DNA of 64,000 bases from Fennellomyces sp. T-0311 (Eukaryota; Mucoromycota; Mucoromycetes; Mucorales; Lichtheimiaceae): NCBI GenBank assembly GCA_025266875.1, contig JALLLT010000024.1, forward strand, positions 186,001 to 250,000. The letters are read 5' to 3'. Position 1 is the stretch's first letter, and each line of letters starts with the position of its first letter. The translations under genes and the position numbers were made by a program. Under the pieces are notes generated by a model. It was given only the letters and a program-made list of their open reading frames with translations, did no database searches and had not been told where the DNA came from. This document shows positions 11,321-24,239 of the stretch, in pieces.

Positions 11321-12085
11321 CCCACTCTCCTTTCATCCTACGTATTATCTGCTTGTCCATTCACACTAATTTACCACAAGTCTGGTGCTTTTTGTGTTGC
11401 CGGGATACCATAATAAAGGTTTCCACCCCGACATCGTTCGCTGTGTTACGTCAAAATGAAAAAAAATTCTCCATGGTTCCAACGCTACCAGATCGAAAAT
11501 CGGAACGCGCCTGATAAAAAGAAGTGAGACATTGAAAGGGTTAGCGAGGTCACTAGCCAGAATATCAGCCTTAGCCTATTTTGGCGAGGCTTGTACTATT
11601 ATTTCTCACCGGCGTCCGATCCGACTGAGGCTGATACGTGTATAGAAAATAACGCCACCTGCCTCCATTCCATTGTATTATCCCGTTTATGTATATGTAC
11701 CGGCGTCTGCACCGCTTCATTATGCAGCCGGCGTTTAGACTGTGCATCACCAATTGCTCAGCATCTTATGGATACCATTGTGAAATGGGCCATATCATCA
11801 GGAAAAGTACTCGGTTCATATACCAATTTTCTTGGCCGCCCGTCGTTGTAAGCCAAAACAAGCGATACTTCCCAAATCAAAACTGCGGCTTTTAGTGACA
11901 CAGACATACCGGAACATTTCGGTATTCAAAGATTTGCGGAAGTGCGGCAACCGGTGTTTTAGTTGCTTACTCCTTAAAGGACCTATCCACTGGTTTTACC
12001 TAAAAAGGCGGCTACAGGAAGAATTAAAGTTAGTTGCACAAACAAAACTTGCTTTGGTGCGACTCGTCACCAACTTACCAGCATA
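11321..12085. other. Intergenic region between the reductase relic and the coiled-coil gene
   Basis: About 765 bp with several overlapping short frames (for example 11591-11851 and 11832-12086 on plus). None has a recognisable product. It may include more of the decayed N-terminus of the reductase and the promoter of the next gene. Confidence 0.4.
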
Positions 12086-13359
12086 ATGAATGACGAAGAA
12101 CGACCATCAGTGAGCGTACGACAACGAGCCGCAGCAATAAATCGCAACGTTCTTGAAGAACAAAGGAAGTACGTACACTACGTACTGATTTTAAAATGGA
12201 TTTATTGAAATGAAAATAGAAATGGGGATCACAAAAGAGGATCTCTGTCATCAGGTTGCTATCATTCGTGAAACTATTCGACACGAGGATTCACTGACTG
12301 ATTTGGAAACTGTTTCATAGTAAAAGCACCATGGCGATCGGCGGGCATGAGCACAAACCTACCATTACCGCGACGAGCGACAGCAACAACGATCAGTCCT
12401 CAATTGCCTCAACGAAAGCCAATCGACCAGACGCATAACCGAGACGCTTGGCGTGCTGCTATTTCAAGCAGCAGGTTACCACGACGTCCCGATCCAATAC
12501 CACGGAAACGCGAACTTACTGACTCCTCAACAGAATATCTTCCACTAAGTAAGCACAGAAAGTTACCTGCAAGGCCTGAGCGACATCATGTCCAAGAAAT
12601 GCCGTCAAACCATGAACGCTCTGCAAGTGTTGGTAGCAGTAGTTCAGTACTGTCGTATAGCCCCATTCTCCATGACGACAATTTAGCCAACAGCTATGCA
12701 CAGTATCTTCAATGGCGAATGATTACAATAGAAGCTGACGAATCCACCGACCGAAAGCGAATGGAAGAGGAGGTTAGCACAGCGGATGATGGAGCATTTT
12801 CAGAGTTGACAAGTGGTTTCTTAGAACCGACTATGGGCAATCTATGACTCACTATGGGAGTTACGCGAGAACTATGGCAGCGATAACCCCGTCATTGTCC
12901 AGGTGAATTGCAGAAAACGGTGGAAAATTTTCGGTCTAACGATAATTATACAAAACAGATAGGCGATCGGCTAAAGCAATTCTCCACGATGCATGAACAG
13001 CTGGAGGATATGCTCGAAGGAATGGGCACCATGAAGTCATCAGGTATAAACATGAGCATTTATTTTTAGTTTGTGTGAAGGTATTGATTATTAAATGCAA
13101 TTAAAAAAGATGGTCTTGTCCAAAATCTTCAAAGCATCTTGGACGAGATACACACATCTGCACGAGACCTGGGAGGAGTAAGTAAAAATAGCTTTTGTGC
13201 AACTTCTGCAACTTAAAGTGTACTAATTTTATTTAATTCACGCAACACGAAAAGGTCGCGCTTGAAACAGAGTTTCGTGCACTTGAGAATTGTCGACGAA
13301 TCATGAGCAGCGTGGCGCAAGTAGAGGCTGAAAATCAAAGTTTATCTGCAATGCTTTGA
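12086..13359 (+). CDS. Coiled-coil protein, candidate augmin subunit 8 (HAUS8/AUG8-like), possibly frameshifted
   Basis: Supported exons: a large one ending at 12772, then 12825-12902, about 12907-13043, 13110-13177 and 13255-13359 (TGA). Upstream exons near 12086-12165 (MNDEERPSVSVRQRAAAINR) and about 12220-12266 are less certain. The N-terminal half is basic and rich in Ser, Pro and Arg (RRPDPIPRKREL, LSKHRKLPARPERH). Then comes YAQYLQWRMITIEADES, which resembles the short QWR-type motif of plant and animal augmin subunit 8, and a coiled coil (LWELRENYGSD, HEQLEDMLEGM, ETEFRALENCRRIM). In known augmin this subunit binds microtubules through a basic N-terminus. At 12903-12913 the frame shifts: 11 bases that look like GT...AG are too short for an intron, so a one-base deletion (real or an assembly error) is likely. 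The family assignment is an inference. Confidence 0.5.
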
Positions 13360-14298
13360 CACATTGGTATCTAAACAAAATAAGATTAGCGTTACCTAAT
13401 TATAGTGGGTGTAAGAGAAAAAGTGCCCGAGCAAGAATAATAAAAATTATTATTTAATTATGTACACACGCCAACGCATCTAATTAGATATTAACTATCG
13501 TTACCCTCCTCTTCTCTTTGCAATTGCGGCTGTCAGGCATCAGCTAGCATTGCACGAAGCTGGATAAGCGGAATTATAAAAAATACTTTATTAGTCATAA
13601 GTTTGGGCGGGATTGACCGGTATTTTTTTCCTTGTAGAGCTGAAAAAAAAATATGGCACGGCAATATGCCGATCCATACCGAAACTGTAAAAAAAAAGCT
13701 TATAGTCGTTACTCTGGTCGTCCGGGGTTACAATCATTAGATCGCGAAGAGAGCTTGTGAAACATCCAAAAAGTATTTTGTGATGCAAATACATGGTCAG
13801 TTTAACCACCCCTGATTGCTTGCATCCTCCAAAAAGCACATGATATCATCATTACAAATGGACACATACCCAAGCTTGCGTTTAATATTGAAAACCCGGC
13901 CGTTGCACGATTAATAAAGTGCAGATGATAAGCGCACAGAGAAGTTCGTTCTGTTAAATTACCATATGCGTGTGGGGGGTATCGGCTGGCCTAATTTGGA
14001 AATGACAACCAAACTGTGGAACCAGACGGAACACTACTTTTTCGTATCATTGAGCGAAATTTTATTTCTATGTACATTTCAGATATATATGAATACAAAA
14101 ACTAAACAATATCGGGAATATATATATGGAATTGATATAATGGTGTAAATGTTGTGAAATAAATATACTGTTGCAGAATGAAGTTGGTTGAAATGAGAGG
14201 AGACAAGTGTTTGATGTGTATATTTTTTGGGGGGACAAAGGAGGAGTAGGAGGAGAAGGGTATACAAAGAAAGACGTGCAACAAAAAAAGGAGAGTCC
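13360..14298. other. Intergenic region and 3' flank of the Crz1-like gene
   Basis: About 940 bp. A minus-strand frame of 82 codons (13591-13839) has no recognisable domain and holds a T-run that makes poly-Phe. The part next to 14299 is probably the 3' UTR of the minus-strand zinc-finger gene. Confidence 0.4.
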
Positions 14299-15327
14299 TT
14301 ATTGCGCAGCATTCAGTCCGAGCACCATACCGCAACCATTCTCGACACGCAGATGACGATTCAAAGCATCCATGCGGGCGAATGACTTTTTGCAGTTTGC
14401 ACACGAGAAAGGCTTTATTCCCCAATGAAGCTTTTCATGTCTGTTACGATCATGTTGGCGAGCGAACCGGCGACCGCACTGGGAGCAAGGGAAGGGTCTT
14501 TCAGAAGTATGCGTGCGCATATGCGATGTAAGATTGTATGCGCGCGTGAATGACTTGCCGCAGCCTGGATGTTGACAGAAAAACGCACCGGGAGCAGACG
14601 AACGTTTCCCCCGTTCAGAATTGCTGCGACGTACGGGTTTGCTTGGTTCCTCATTCAAATCTTTGCTAACCTTGGGAGGTTCCGAGACACGACGCGGTCG
14701 GTTCTTTTTTGGTGTAGTTAGTTTGCCGGACTTTGGTGGAGATGGTGCTTGTTGAATTGAAGCTTGTTGTACCATTGGGTCGGAAGATACTGAAGACGCG
14801 TCAAAGTACATATCGGGAGACGAGCCGCGGGTGGGTGTCCAAGATAACCATTCCGCATTATCGATCAACGCCGGATCCAACATTGGCTGTTGTGGTTGCT
14901 CAAAAGGATCATTGAACAAAAAGTCTGAATGACGATGTGGTTGCGGCTTAATGGGTGTAGGCTCAGTGATTGAGATACATGGTTGGATATCCAAGCTCAA
15001 TCGATGATCTTGAGCAAACGATTGCATTGGCTCTTCAATGTGCATCCGGGAAACGGCATCGCTGATTGCGTACCCATGGAGATCCATTAATGGGGCAACA
15101 AGTGGAGGCATGGATACTGGAGCATCCATTGATGACATTGCTTCAGACGCCGGGGTATAATAATACTCGCCACCAGGACTAGTGTACATGGGCGACACAT
15201 TTGGCATGTGGTCCAATGAATGGTATGTCAGTGCGTCCAAGGGTGACTGTGAAGATGTTGTAGCCGGAGGCAACCAGGCCTCGCTAGTAGTAGTATAAGG
15301 GATATATTCTTGCTGATGGGAAGCCAT
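14299..15327 (-). CDS. Crz1-like calcineurin-responsive C2H2 transcription factor (342 aa)
   Basis: Intronless ORF of 342 aa. Three C-terminal zinc fingers are at residues 249-273 ([19 protein letters not shown]), 279-301 ([17 protein letters not shown]) and 307-332 ([17 protein letters not shown], ending in Cys, a C2HC variant). [25 protein letters not shown] and [12 protein letters not shown] are hallmarks of fungal Crz1. The long N-terminus is rich in Pro, Ser and Gln, as expected of an activation region. Residues 116-121 read PCISIT, an exact match to the calcineurin docking consensus PxIxIT. Two basic runs (KKNRPRR at 207-213 and [10 protein letters not shown] at 233-242) are candidate nuclear signals. 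Known family role: calcineurin dephosphorylates Crz1 after calcium or stress signals so that it enters the nucleus. Docking and regulation here are inferred from the motif. It is divergent from the TOR gene. Confidence 0.85.
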   Translation of the reverse strand: MASHQQEYIPYTTTSEAWLPPATTSSQSPLDALTYHSLDHMPNVSPMYTSPGGEYYYTPASEAMSSMDAPVSMPPLVAPLMDLHGYAISDAVSRMHIEEPMQSFAQDHRLSLDIQPCISITEPTPIKPQPHRHSDFLFNDPFEQPQQPMLDPALIDNAEWLSWTPTRGSSPDMYFDASSVSSDPMVQQASIQQAPSPPKSGKLTTPKKNRPRRVSEPPKVSKDLNEEPSKPVRRSNSERGKRSSAPGAFFCQHPGCGKSFTRAYNLTSHMRTHTSERPFPCSQCGRRFARQHDRNRHEKLHWGIKPFSCANCKKSFARMDALNRHLRVENGCGMVLGLNAAQ

Positions 15328-15415
15328 TGCGGTGTGTGTCTGTTAAAGCACAAAAAGAAATATAGCGCAAAATAGAATAGTGAAAGAAAGTCAGAGGCGG
15401 GGTCAGATCGCTCCC

Positions 15416-15426
15416 GTTTTATATAC
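15416..15426 (-). promoter_or_regulatory. Probable TATA box of the Crz1-like gene
   Basis: On the minus strand the sequence reads TATATAAAAC about 90 nt upstream of the ATG, the spacing seen for other genes in this window. Confidence 0.5.
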
Positions 15427-15427
15427 A

Positions 15428-16506
15428 AAACGATCAGGGCCAGATGACCTTGCCTGTCGACAACTGTCCCGGGTTGAGGGGGCCCGAGATATATTTTTAG
15501 TTCACCCAAAGCTTGTTTTTGTGTATGTGTGTCAGGGTTACACAATGCTGCTGTCTCTTTATACATGTGATGTGTTTCCTGTGCAACCTCAGTTCCATAA
15601 CGTCATGTACAAGGGGGTTGCGGAGAGATAGAGAGCACACATCCTAGAGCCTTGGAAAACTAAAACTAAAAATAAAAAGTTGTGGCAACAATTGCACAAT
15701 CAAAAGTGTAACAAGAGGCTAGTTATATCTTTGGCTTTATTTGTCGTTATCTCTCTTGCTTTAATTGCCTGGTGTTCGAGATGCGCCTTGTTTATGCACT
15801 CCAAACTAAAAACACTTGCCATGATTCTTGGCTTGCTAAGCATCCATACAACCCAAATACGCAATTGTTTATCCCATTGTGTAAACTATGTCCCCACTCT
15901 CTGTTTTTCCCCGATATATGGTATAGTTTATGTGCTGACTCCTAATTATCTCTACCCACTGAACAAAGGAGAGCGTGTGCACCAGCCCTCTTCACTGTTA
16001 TATTTAGTTCATATATTGCCCTGGGGAGGAGTAGGAGGAGGAGGGACAGAGAGATGGACGGGAAAGCCACAGTGAGGGAGGAATTATTACCGAATAGGAT
16101 CGTCATTCTTGATATGTGGTTTTTTTTTGCATGATTTCAAGGCGCGCGCGATTTTTCTGGCTATCCAGAGTGTGTGGTTCTTTACGCACTAATATATTCC
16201 ATACAAATCATTTCGATGATAATGAATTGGAAAGGCAAAGGAGTGCACACGGCTCCCGGCAAAATTTATCCCCGCATATCCATTGTGAAGCAAAAATCTT
16301 GAAGGTATTCTTGCATAAGTTTAATGTGATAGTCGCCATGGTGGGTCGTTATGTCGGGGTTGGTATTCACATTTTGTATGGCAACTGCGCCAACAGTGCC
16401 ATTTTCGAAACGTAAGGGACTCGACTTTTCGGTTGTCGTTGTTGAGAGGGAAACGACAACCGCCACATTTTCTTCCACCGTCTATTGTCATTATATACCC
16501 TGAACC
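15428..16506. promoter_or_regulatory. Divergent intergenic region between the Crz1-like gene and TOR
   Basis: About 1.1 kb separate two genes read outward. It contains pyrimidine-rich stretches and several AGGGAGG/GAGGAG-type runs near 16025-16080. A 131-codon frame at 15680-16075 has no homology I recognise, and its composition suggests chance. The region must hold both promoters. Confidence 0.5.
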
Positions 16507-19500
16507 ATGGTGCTTGTTGCAATGCTTAACTATAGTTCAGAAAATCTGACCAGGATATTCAATGAACTCAAATCCAAGTAAATTATCGGAAAAAGAAGCA
16601 CTCAAAGCAAGGTCCATTGACACTTGTTTTCTTGGCAGACACGAAGAGCGTCGACAAAAAGCAGCCAAAGAACTACGCGAGACCGTAAGAAGATCCCAAT
16701 TCCCCCTTTGCATATATTTTTCTGTAGGTGTCATTTAACAGCACGAATAGGTGGCCACAGCATCACGAGAACTATCAGACGAACATCTCACACGATTCAC
16801 AACGGATATTAATAAACGTATTGCTGAATTGACACATGGAAGCGACAACAACGAGAAGCTCGGCGCCATTGCAGCCATTGGTATATAACATGGCTTGAGA
16901 GAGTTTGCGCAAAGTACTAAATAGGATCATAGACCGACTTATCGATCTGGAACCTGATGGAAACGCCAGTCGATTCCACAACTACCTTCGTATTATGCTT
17001 CCATACAACGATGCACAGGTGATGATCCCTGCAGCCCGTGCGCTCGGTCGGCTGGCAGTCAGCTCTTCCACAATCACAGCAGATCTGGTCGATACGCAGG
17101 TGGAACATGCACTCGAATGGCTACACAGTGACCGTAGCAGATTGGGTGCCGTTCTTGTGTTACGAGAACTGGCAGTGAACGCTCCTACCCTCATCTATGC
17201 CTACGTGCATCGCATTCTGGAGCTAATATGGGTTGCGTTACGAGATTCGAGACAGATTATTCGAGAGAACGCGGCGGATTGTTTGAGCGAGTGTCTGGAT
17301 ATCGTGCAAAGGCGTGAGACGCCCATGCGCAAGACGTGGTACACCAAGATCTGGACCGAAGCCACTAAAGGGTTGCAATTCCACAGTGCCGAGGCAACCC
17401 ACGCCAGTCTGTTGGCGATGCGCGAGCTGCTGCTGCATGCCGGCATGGTAAGGGTTGCGGGACAGGACTTTGTTTTGGAAAGTGAAAGTAACGAGGGAAA
17501 ACGGGAATAGTTCATGACAGACATGTACAAGGATGTGTGTAATATTACGCTAGAGAAAAGGGACTCGCGAGATCAGCTGATCCGAAAGACGGTGGTGACC
17601 ATGATTCCTGTACTGGCGTACTACGACAAGAACACATTCGCTGAGCTCTATCTGCAGAGATCCATGAGCCATCTCCTTGGGCTCTTACGTAAAGACAGGG
17701 ACCGGCGGGACGGTAAGTGGCCATTGTTCGAAAGTGTGGGATAAACGAATATTCTAAGCCGATGCTAATTCGTGTAGCTTTCATTGCTATCGGCGACGTG
17801 GCTGAGCATGTGAAGAGCGACATGAATCGGTATCTGGAGACGATTCTAACATGTGTCAAGGAGGCGTTGTCAGTGAAAGGGTGTGTGTCTATTTTTATTG
17901 GAAGACGAGGCTGTGCAAAAACAATGCTAAACATATTTATCCGTGTTAGACGCCAACGGAAAGAGGTGGAAACCGCCTGTTTTATATGTGTCAGCAAACT
18001 CGCCACTGCTGTGGGTCAAGCGCTCACAAAATATGTTCATGACCTGCTGGATCTCATGTTCAACTGCGGGCTCTCTGAACCACTCGTTGATGCGCTGAGT
18101 AACATTGCCAACCGCATCAAGCCGCTCTCGCCGGTCATCCAAGACCGTCTTTTGAATGTTATCTCAATTACCCTATGCGGCCAACCTTACAAGCAACCCG
18201 GAGCCCCGACGAACCGCAGCATGATTCCGGCAGTTGAGCGGCCGATCCGCGAAGGTGTCGATGACCATGATATCATTGTGCACGCATTGAAGACCTTGGG
18301 CTCGTTTGACTTTTCCAACCACGTTCTGAACGAATTTGTCCGCGACTGCATCGTCGACTACTTGGACGACGACATGCCCGAGATCCGCAAAGCTGCTGCT
18401 GTGACCTGTTGCCAGCTGTTTGTGCGCGACCCCATTTGCAACCAGACCAGTGCACATGCCATCAAGGTGGTTGGTGAGGTGCTTGAAAAGCTACTGACGG
18501 TGGGTATTGCCGATCCGGATCCTGTTATCCGTGAAACCGTACTGTCCTCATTGGATGCACGATTCGATCGGCACCTTGCACAAGCCGACAACGTACGATC
18601 GCTGTTTATTGCTTTGAACGACGAAGTATTCGCGATCCGCGAAATAGCGATCAAGATTATTGGTCGATTAACGACGTACAACCCGGCCTATGTTATGCCA
18701 TCGTTGCGCAAGACTCTCATCCAGTTATTGACTGAATTGGAATACTCGGTCGTGAGTAGACAAAAAGAAGAGTCCGCCCGACTGGTGTCACTTTTGGTGG
18801 GCGCAGCGCAAAGGTTAACGCGTCCTTATATCGAACCGGTGCTTAAAGTGCTGATGCCAAAAGCCCGCGATCCTTCTCCAGGCGTGGTCTCGGCAGTGCT
18901 CGGCGCTCTCGGCGAGTTGGCAGCCGTCAGCGGCGAGGATATGGTCCCGCATCTGGATGAACTCATGCCCCTCATCATGGAAACCTTGCAAGATCAGAGC
19001 TCAAGTGCCAAACGAGATGCTGCATTGCAAACCTTGGGTCAGCTGGCCAGTAACACTGGATTTGTGATTGAACCTTACACCAAATATCCCGCCTTACTCA
19101 ACATTCTGATCAGCATCCTGAAGGCAGAGCAAAGCGTTGTCACTCGCCGCGAAACGGTCAAACTGATGGGTATTTTGGGTGCGTTGGATCCCTATCGACA
19201 CAAGATGAACGCCATCGAGACTTCCAGCGAGGCATTGGCCGATCCCAAACTTGCCAGCAACGATGTCACCTTGCTCATGATGGGCATTGGTCCTTCGTCC
19301 GAAGACTACTATCCGCAAGTGGTGATGCACTCGTTGATGAAGATTCTCAAAGACCCCTCGCTGACTGCGCACCACCATACCGCGATCGAGGCCGTGATGT
19401 ACATTTTTAATTCCCTGGGCTTGAAGGTTGTACAGTTTCTACCGGTGATTGTCCCAGGTTTCCTATCTTTGATGCGCTCGTGCAACGCCAGCATGCTCGA

Positions 19501-22500
19501 AATGTACATCCATAAGCTCGGTGACCTTGTGACGATCGTGCGACAACATATCCGCAACTATCTCAAGGATATTTTCGACCTGATCGACGAATACTGGATG
19601 CCCGTCTCGTCGCTCCAAATCAACATCATCTCACTGATTGAAGCCATCGCCAAGGCGCTCGATGGCGAGCTCAAGATCTACTTGCCCCGGCTGCTGCCGC
19701 ACATGCTACAGATCTTTGACAACGACACGAGCGATCGGCGACAACCGACGTCCAAAGTACTGAATGCGTTTGTTGTGTTTGGATCCAATATCGAAGAGTA
19801 CATGCATCTAGTGATTCCCGTGGTCGTCCGATTGTTTGAGAAGCCAGATGCTCCCACCAACATTCGTCGAGAAGCTCTTACAACAATCACGGCACTGTCA
19901 AAACGTGTCAACATGTTTGACTATGCCTCGCGTATCATTCACCCCTTAGCTCGTGTTCTGCCCCTCTTGTCAAGCGACACTAAAAATGCTGCGATGGAGC
20001 TGTTATGCGCTCTCATTTTCCAGCTTGGGACGGACTACGCCAAATTCATACCGGTCATCAACAAGGTCTTGATTCGATACCGTATCACGCATGCCAACTA
20101 TGAATTGCTGGTCGGCAAGCTGTTGAAGGGCGAAAACCTTCCGCAAGAACTTGGCAAAGCCATCAATGACAGGTAAAACTGCCTTTTTTGGCAGCATGCG
20201 CGCGGATTACTAAGTTTGATTTTGGTAAACAGAGATGCAAAGGGCGATGATACCCCTTCCGCAGATATGAGTGCAGCAAAGAAGCCACCTGTCAATCAGC
20301 AGCATCTCAAAAAGGCATGGGAAGCATCGCAACGATCGACCAAGGAAGACTGGATGGAATGGATCAGACGTCTCAGTGTCGAACTTTTGAAACAATCGCC
20401 CTCGCATGCTTTGCGTGCATGTGTTTTCCTTGCAAGTGCATACACCCCGCTTGCTCGTGAATTGTTCAACGCAGCTTTTGTTTCATGCTGGAACGAGCTG
20501 TACGACCAATACAAGGACGAGTTGGTTGCGTCGTTGGAAATCGCTCTCAAAGCACCCAACATTCCTCCCGAAATCATCCAGATCCTGCTTCATCTGGCCG
20601 AGTTTATGGAGCACGACAACAACAACAAGATGCTGCCCATCGATATTCGTACGCTAGCTGTCTATGCCCAGAAGTGCCATGCATATGCCAAGGCACTGCA
20701 TTACAAGGAAATGGAGTTCCATCTAGAACCCAAATCGTTTGAGGCTGTGGAAATGCTCATGTCCATCAACAACTTGCTGCAACAACCTGACGCAGCCATG
20801 GGTATTTTGCGATTCGCTCAGGATTCGCTCAAACTAGAACTCAAGACGTCGTGGTATGAAAAGTTGCATCGGTACCAGGAAGCGTTGGCCGCTTACGAGG
20901 AACAGCAACGCGAACATCCCAATTCGATGGAGTTTACTTTGGGTCGTATGCGATGTTTGCATGCTCTTGGTGAATGGGACCAATTGGCCGCGCTTGCTCA
21001 AGAAAAGTGGATCCATGCACCACCAGAGAATCGCAAGGCAATGGCGCCATTTGCAGCAGCAGCAGCGTGGGGTCTTGAGCAATGGGAACAGATGGAAGAT
21101 TATATTGCTTTACTCAAAACCGAGAGTCCTGATCGAACCTTTTTCCGCGCCATCTTGGCTATGCATCGCAATCGATACAAGGAAGCTGAAGAGTTTATCA
21201 GCAAGACCCGCGATCTGCTTGACACCGAATTGACGGCCTTGTTGGGTGAAAGCTACAACCGGGCGTATGCCACAGTTGTACGAGTGCAGATGCTTGCTGA
21301 ACTGGAGGAAATGATTACATACAAGCAATCGGCCAACGATGTTGAGAAGCAGTACGCCATCAGACGCACATGGATGAAGCGACTCGAAGGTTGCGAACGC
21401 AACATTGAAGTATGGCAACGGATTCTGCGTGTCCGTGCAATGGTGATCGCGCCACAAGATGATATGGATATGTGGATCAAGTTTGCCAACCTGTGTCGCA
21501 AGAACGGTCGATTCTCATTGTCTGAAACGACACTGCGCAGTTTGGTGGATAGCGAAGGCACACCTCACCCCAAAATCATGTATGCTCGACTCAAGCACAT
21601 GTGGCATTCGGCTTCGCAAGCGGCAACTGTGGAACAGGCAACAGCGACACGTACTCGTGCATTGAATGTGCTTCGCGAGTTTACGGCACAAAAGACGCAA
21701 GATTTGGGTCTGAATCCCGATGATATGGCCATCAGTATGCCAATCGATACAACCCGTATCCCCGAAGATGCAGTCGAATACACCCAATTGCTTGCTCGCT
21801 GTTACTTGAGACAAGGTGAATGGCAACGTGGCCTGTCGTACGAATTCAACGAGGAGAGCAACCAGGATATTTTGAGATCGTTCTTGCTGGCTACGCGATT
21901 CGATCAAAGCTGGTACAAGGCATGGCACGCTTGGGCGTTGGCGAACTTTGATATCATTGATCACCACGAAAAACTTCATTCGGAAGAATTACCTGCTCAG
22001 ATCTTCAGCATGTATGTCGTACCTGCTGTCCACGGTTTCTTCCGGTCCATTGCGCTTTCCAAAGAGAACTCGTTGCAGGATACTCTCAGATTGTTGACGT
22101 TGTGGTTCAACTATGGTTACCAGGCTGATGTGGGCACCGCCATTCGCGAAGGTTTTGGCATGATCAACATTGATGTGTGGCTTCAAGTCATCCCGCAGCT
22201 CATTGCACGTATTCATGCCCCCAACGCCACTGTGCGTGGACTTATTCATGAACTACTGACCGATATCGGAAGAGACCATCCCCAAGCGTTGGTATACTCG
22301 CTGACGGTAGCAAGCAAGTCACAAAGTGCCACTCGACAACGGGCCACACACGGCATCATGGACAAGATGCGGTTGCACAGTGCCACACTTGTGGAGCAGG
22401 TTTGTTTATTGTTTTTTTTAATATTAATGAAGATCTTAACCTTAAAGAATTTAGGCTTTAATGGTGAGTCAAGAGCTTATTCGTGTGGCGATCCTGTGGC

Positions 22501-24239
22501 ACGAAATGTGGCACGAAGGATTGGAGGAGGCGTCGCGTCTGTACTTTGGCGACCGCAATGTTGATGCCATGTTTGCAACACTCGAGCCGTTACACCAAAT
22601 GCTGGACCGGGGACCCGAGACCATGCGCGAGGAGTCATTTGTCCAGGCATTCGGTCGCGATTTACAAGAAGCTCAAGAATGGTGTCGACGATACCAAGAA
22701 ACTCGCGACTTGAACAATCTCAACCAAGCCTGGGAGTTGTATTATCAAGTGTTCCGTCGAATCACTCGTCAGTTGCCACAGCTGACCAGCTTGGAATTGC
22801 AATATATCTCACCCCGCTTGCTTGATGCTCGTAATCTCGAACTATGTGTTCCTGGTTACTATCGCAGCGGCGAACCCATTGTCCGCATTGCGCGGTTCAA
22901 TCCAGCATTGACGGTGATTCCATCAAAGCAACGTCCTCGCAAGCTCACGATCATTGGCAGCGACGGCAAGGATTACATGTACTTGCTCAAGGGACACGAA
23001 GATCTTCGACAAGATGAGCGTGTGATGCAATTGTTTGGTCTGGTTAACACGCTTCTCAAGAACGATCCTGAAACATTCAAACGACATCTCAACATTGAAC
23101 GATATCCTGCCGTGCCACTGTCACCCAATTCCGGTTTGATTGGCTGGGTGCCCGACACCGACACTTTGCATACCTTGATCCGCGACTACCGTGACTCACG
23201 CAAGATCCTTCTCAACATTGAGCACCGATTGATGCTCCAGATGGCCCCCGATTACGACAACTTGACTGTCATCCAAAAGGTGGAAGTGTTCCAATTCGCG
23301 TTTGAGAAGACAAGTGGTCAAGATTTATATCGGGTGTTGTGGCTCAAATCACGTAATTCCGAGGCATGGCTTGATCGTCGAACCAATTACACGCGATCGT
23401 TGGCTGTCATGTCGATGGTGGGTTATATCTTGGGTCTGGGCGATCGTCATCCCTCCAACTTGATGCTGCATCGTGTCACCGGCAAAGTTGTGCACATTGA
23501 CTTTGGTGACTGTTTCGAAGTTGCTATGCACCGTGAAAAGTTCCCTGAAAAAATCCCATTCAGACTGACTCGCATGCTGGTCAAGGCGATGGAAGTCTCG
23601 GGCATTGAGGGTAACTTCAGAACTACCTGTGAACATGTCATGCGTGTTCTGCGTGATAACAAGGAGAGTTTGATGGCTGTGTTGGAAGCCTTTGTCTATG
23701 ATCCTCTCATCAACTGGCGTTTGTTGAACAACCCTCACCCAAGCCCTGCACAGAACCGAGGTAAATGTCGCTCTCTTTCTGGGTGTAACTTGTTTAGCTG
23801 AACGCCACCAAAGTAGACGAACGTGTACGAAGCATTGAGCGGGTCGCAAATGAGGGTATAACTGAGGATACACACCGCAATTTCTCGATGAGCCGAAGAC
23901 TCAATCGTACCGAAGTTGAAGCTGTTGCCAATGGTAAGAAAATGAGTTGATTGTGTATGACAAGGGAGACTGACAAGACGTTTGGTAGAAAATGCTCAAG
24001 GACCTGAGATGCTGAATACCCGAGCAGTCGCTGTCGTGAATCGTGTATCAAACAAATTGACCGGTCGTGACTTTAACCCTAGAGACACATTAGATGTTCC
24101 CACTCAAGTAGACAAGCTTATACAGCAAGCAATGTCCCTCGAGAATCTGTGTCAGTGCTATATCGGATGGTAAATATATTTAAAATAGCACTGATCATAT
24201 TTTGCTAATCCTCTCGAAAATAGGTGTGCTTTTTGGTAA
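16507..24239 (+). CDS. TOR: TOR serine/threonine kinase (2359 aa, 12 exons)
   Basis: Exons: 16507-16577, 16639-16684, 16751-16880, 16933-17447, 17511-17712, 17778-17880, 17950-20172, 20233-22399, 22455-23760, 23814-23933, 23989-24169 and 24224-24239. All phases agree and give 2359 aa, the usual TOR size. The N-terminal half is HEAT repeats ([32 protein letters not shown]). The FAT region lies at about 20.4-22.4 kb. The FRB domain ([20 protein letters not shown], about 22475-22790) keeps the Ser needed for FKBP12-rapamycin binding. The kinase core has [30 protein letters not shown] and [11 protein letters not shown]. It ends in the FATC tail [16 protein letters not shown], split by the last intron. 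TOR is the core of the TORC1/TORC2 growth-control complexes. The exon 10 acceptor (23813/23814) is the least certain; the last exon is only 16 nt. Only one TOR gene is seen here. Confidence 0.95.

Noticed and set aside
12903..12913. An 11-nt intron in the coiled-coil gene
   Set aside because: It begins GT and ends AG but is far too short to splice; a one-base deletion explains the frame better.
15680..16075. 131-codon plus-strand frame between the Crz1-like gene and TOR
   Set aside because: Odd composition, no family resemblance, and it sits in a divergent promoter region.
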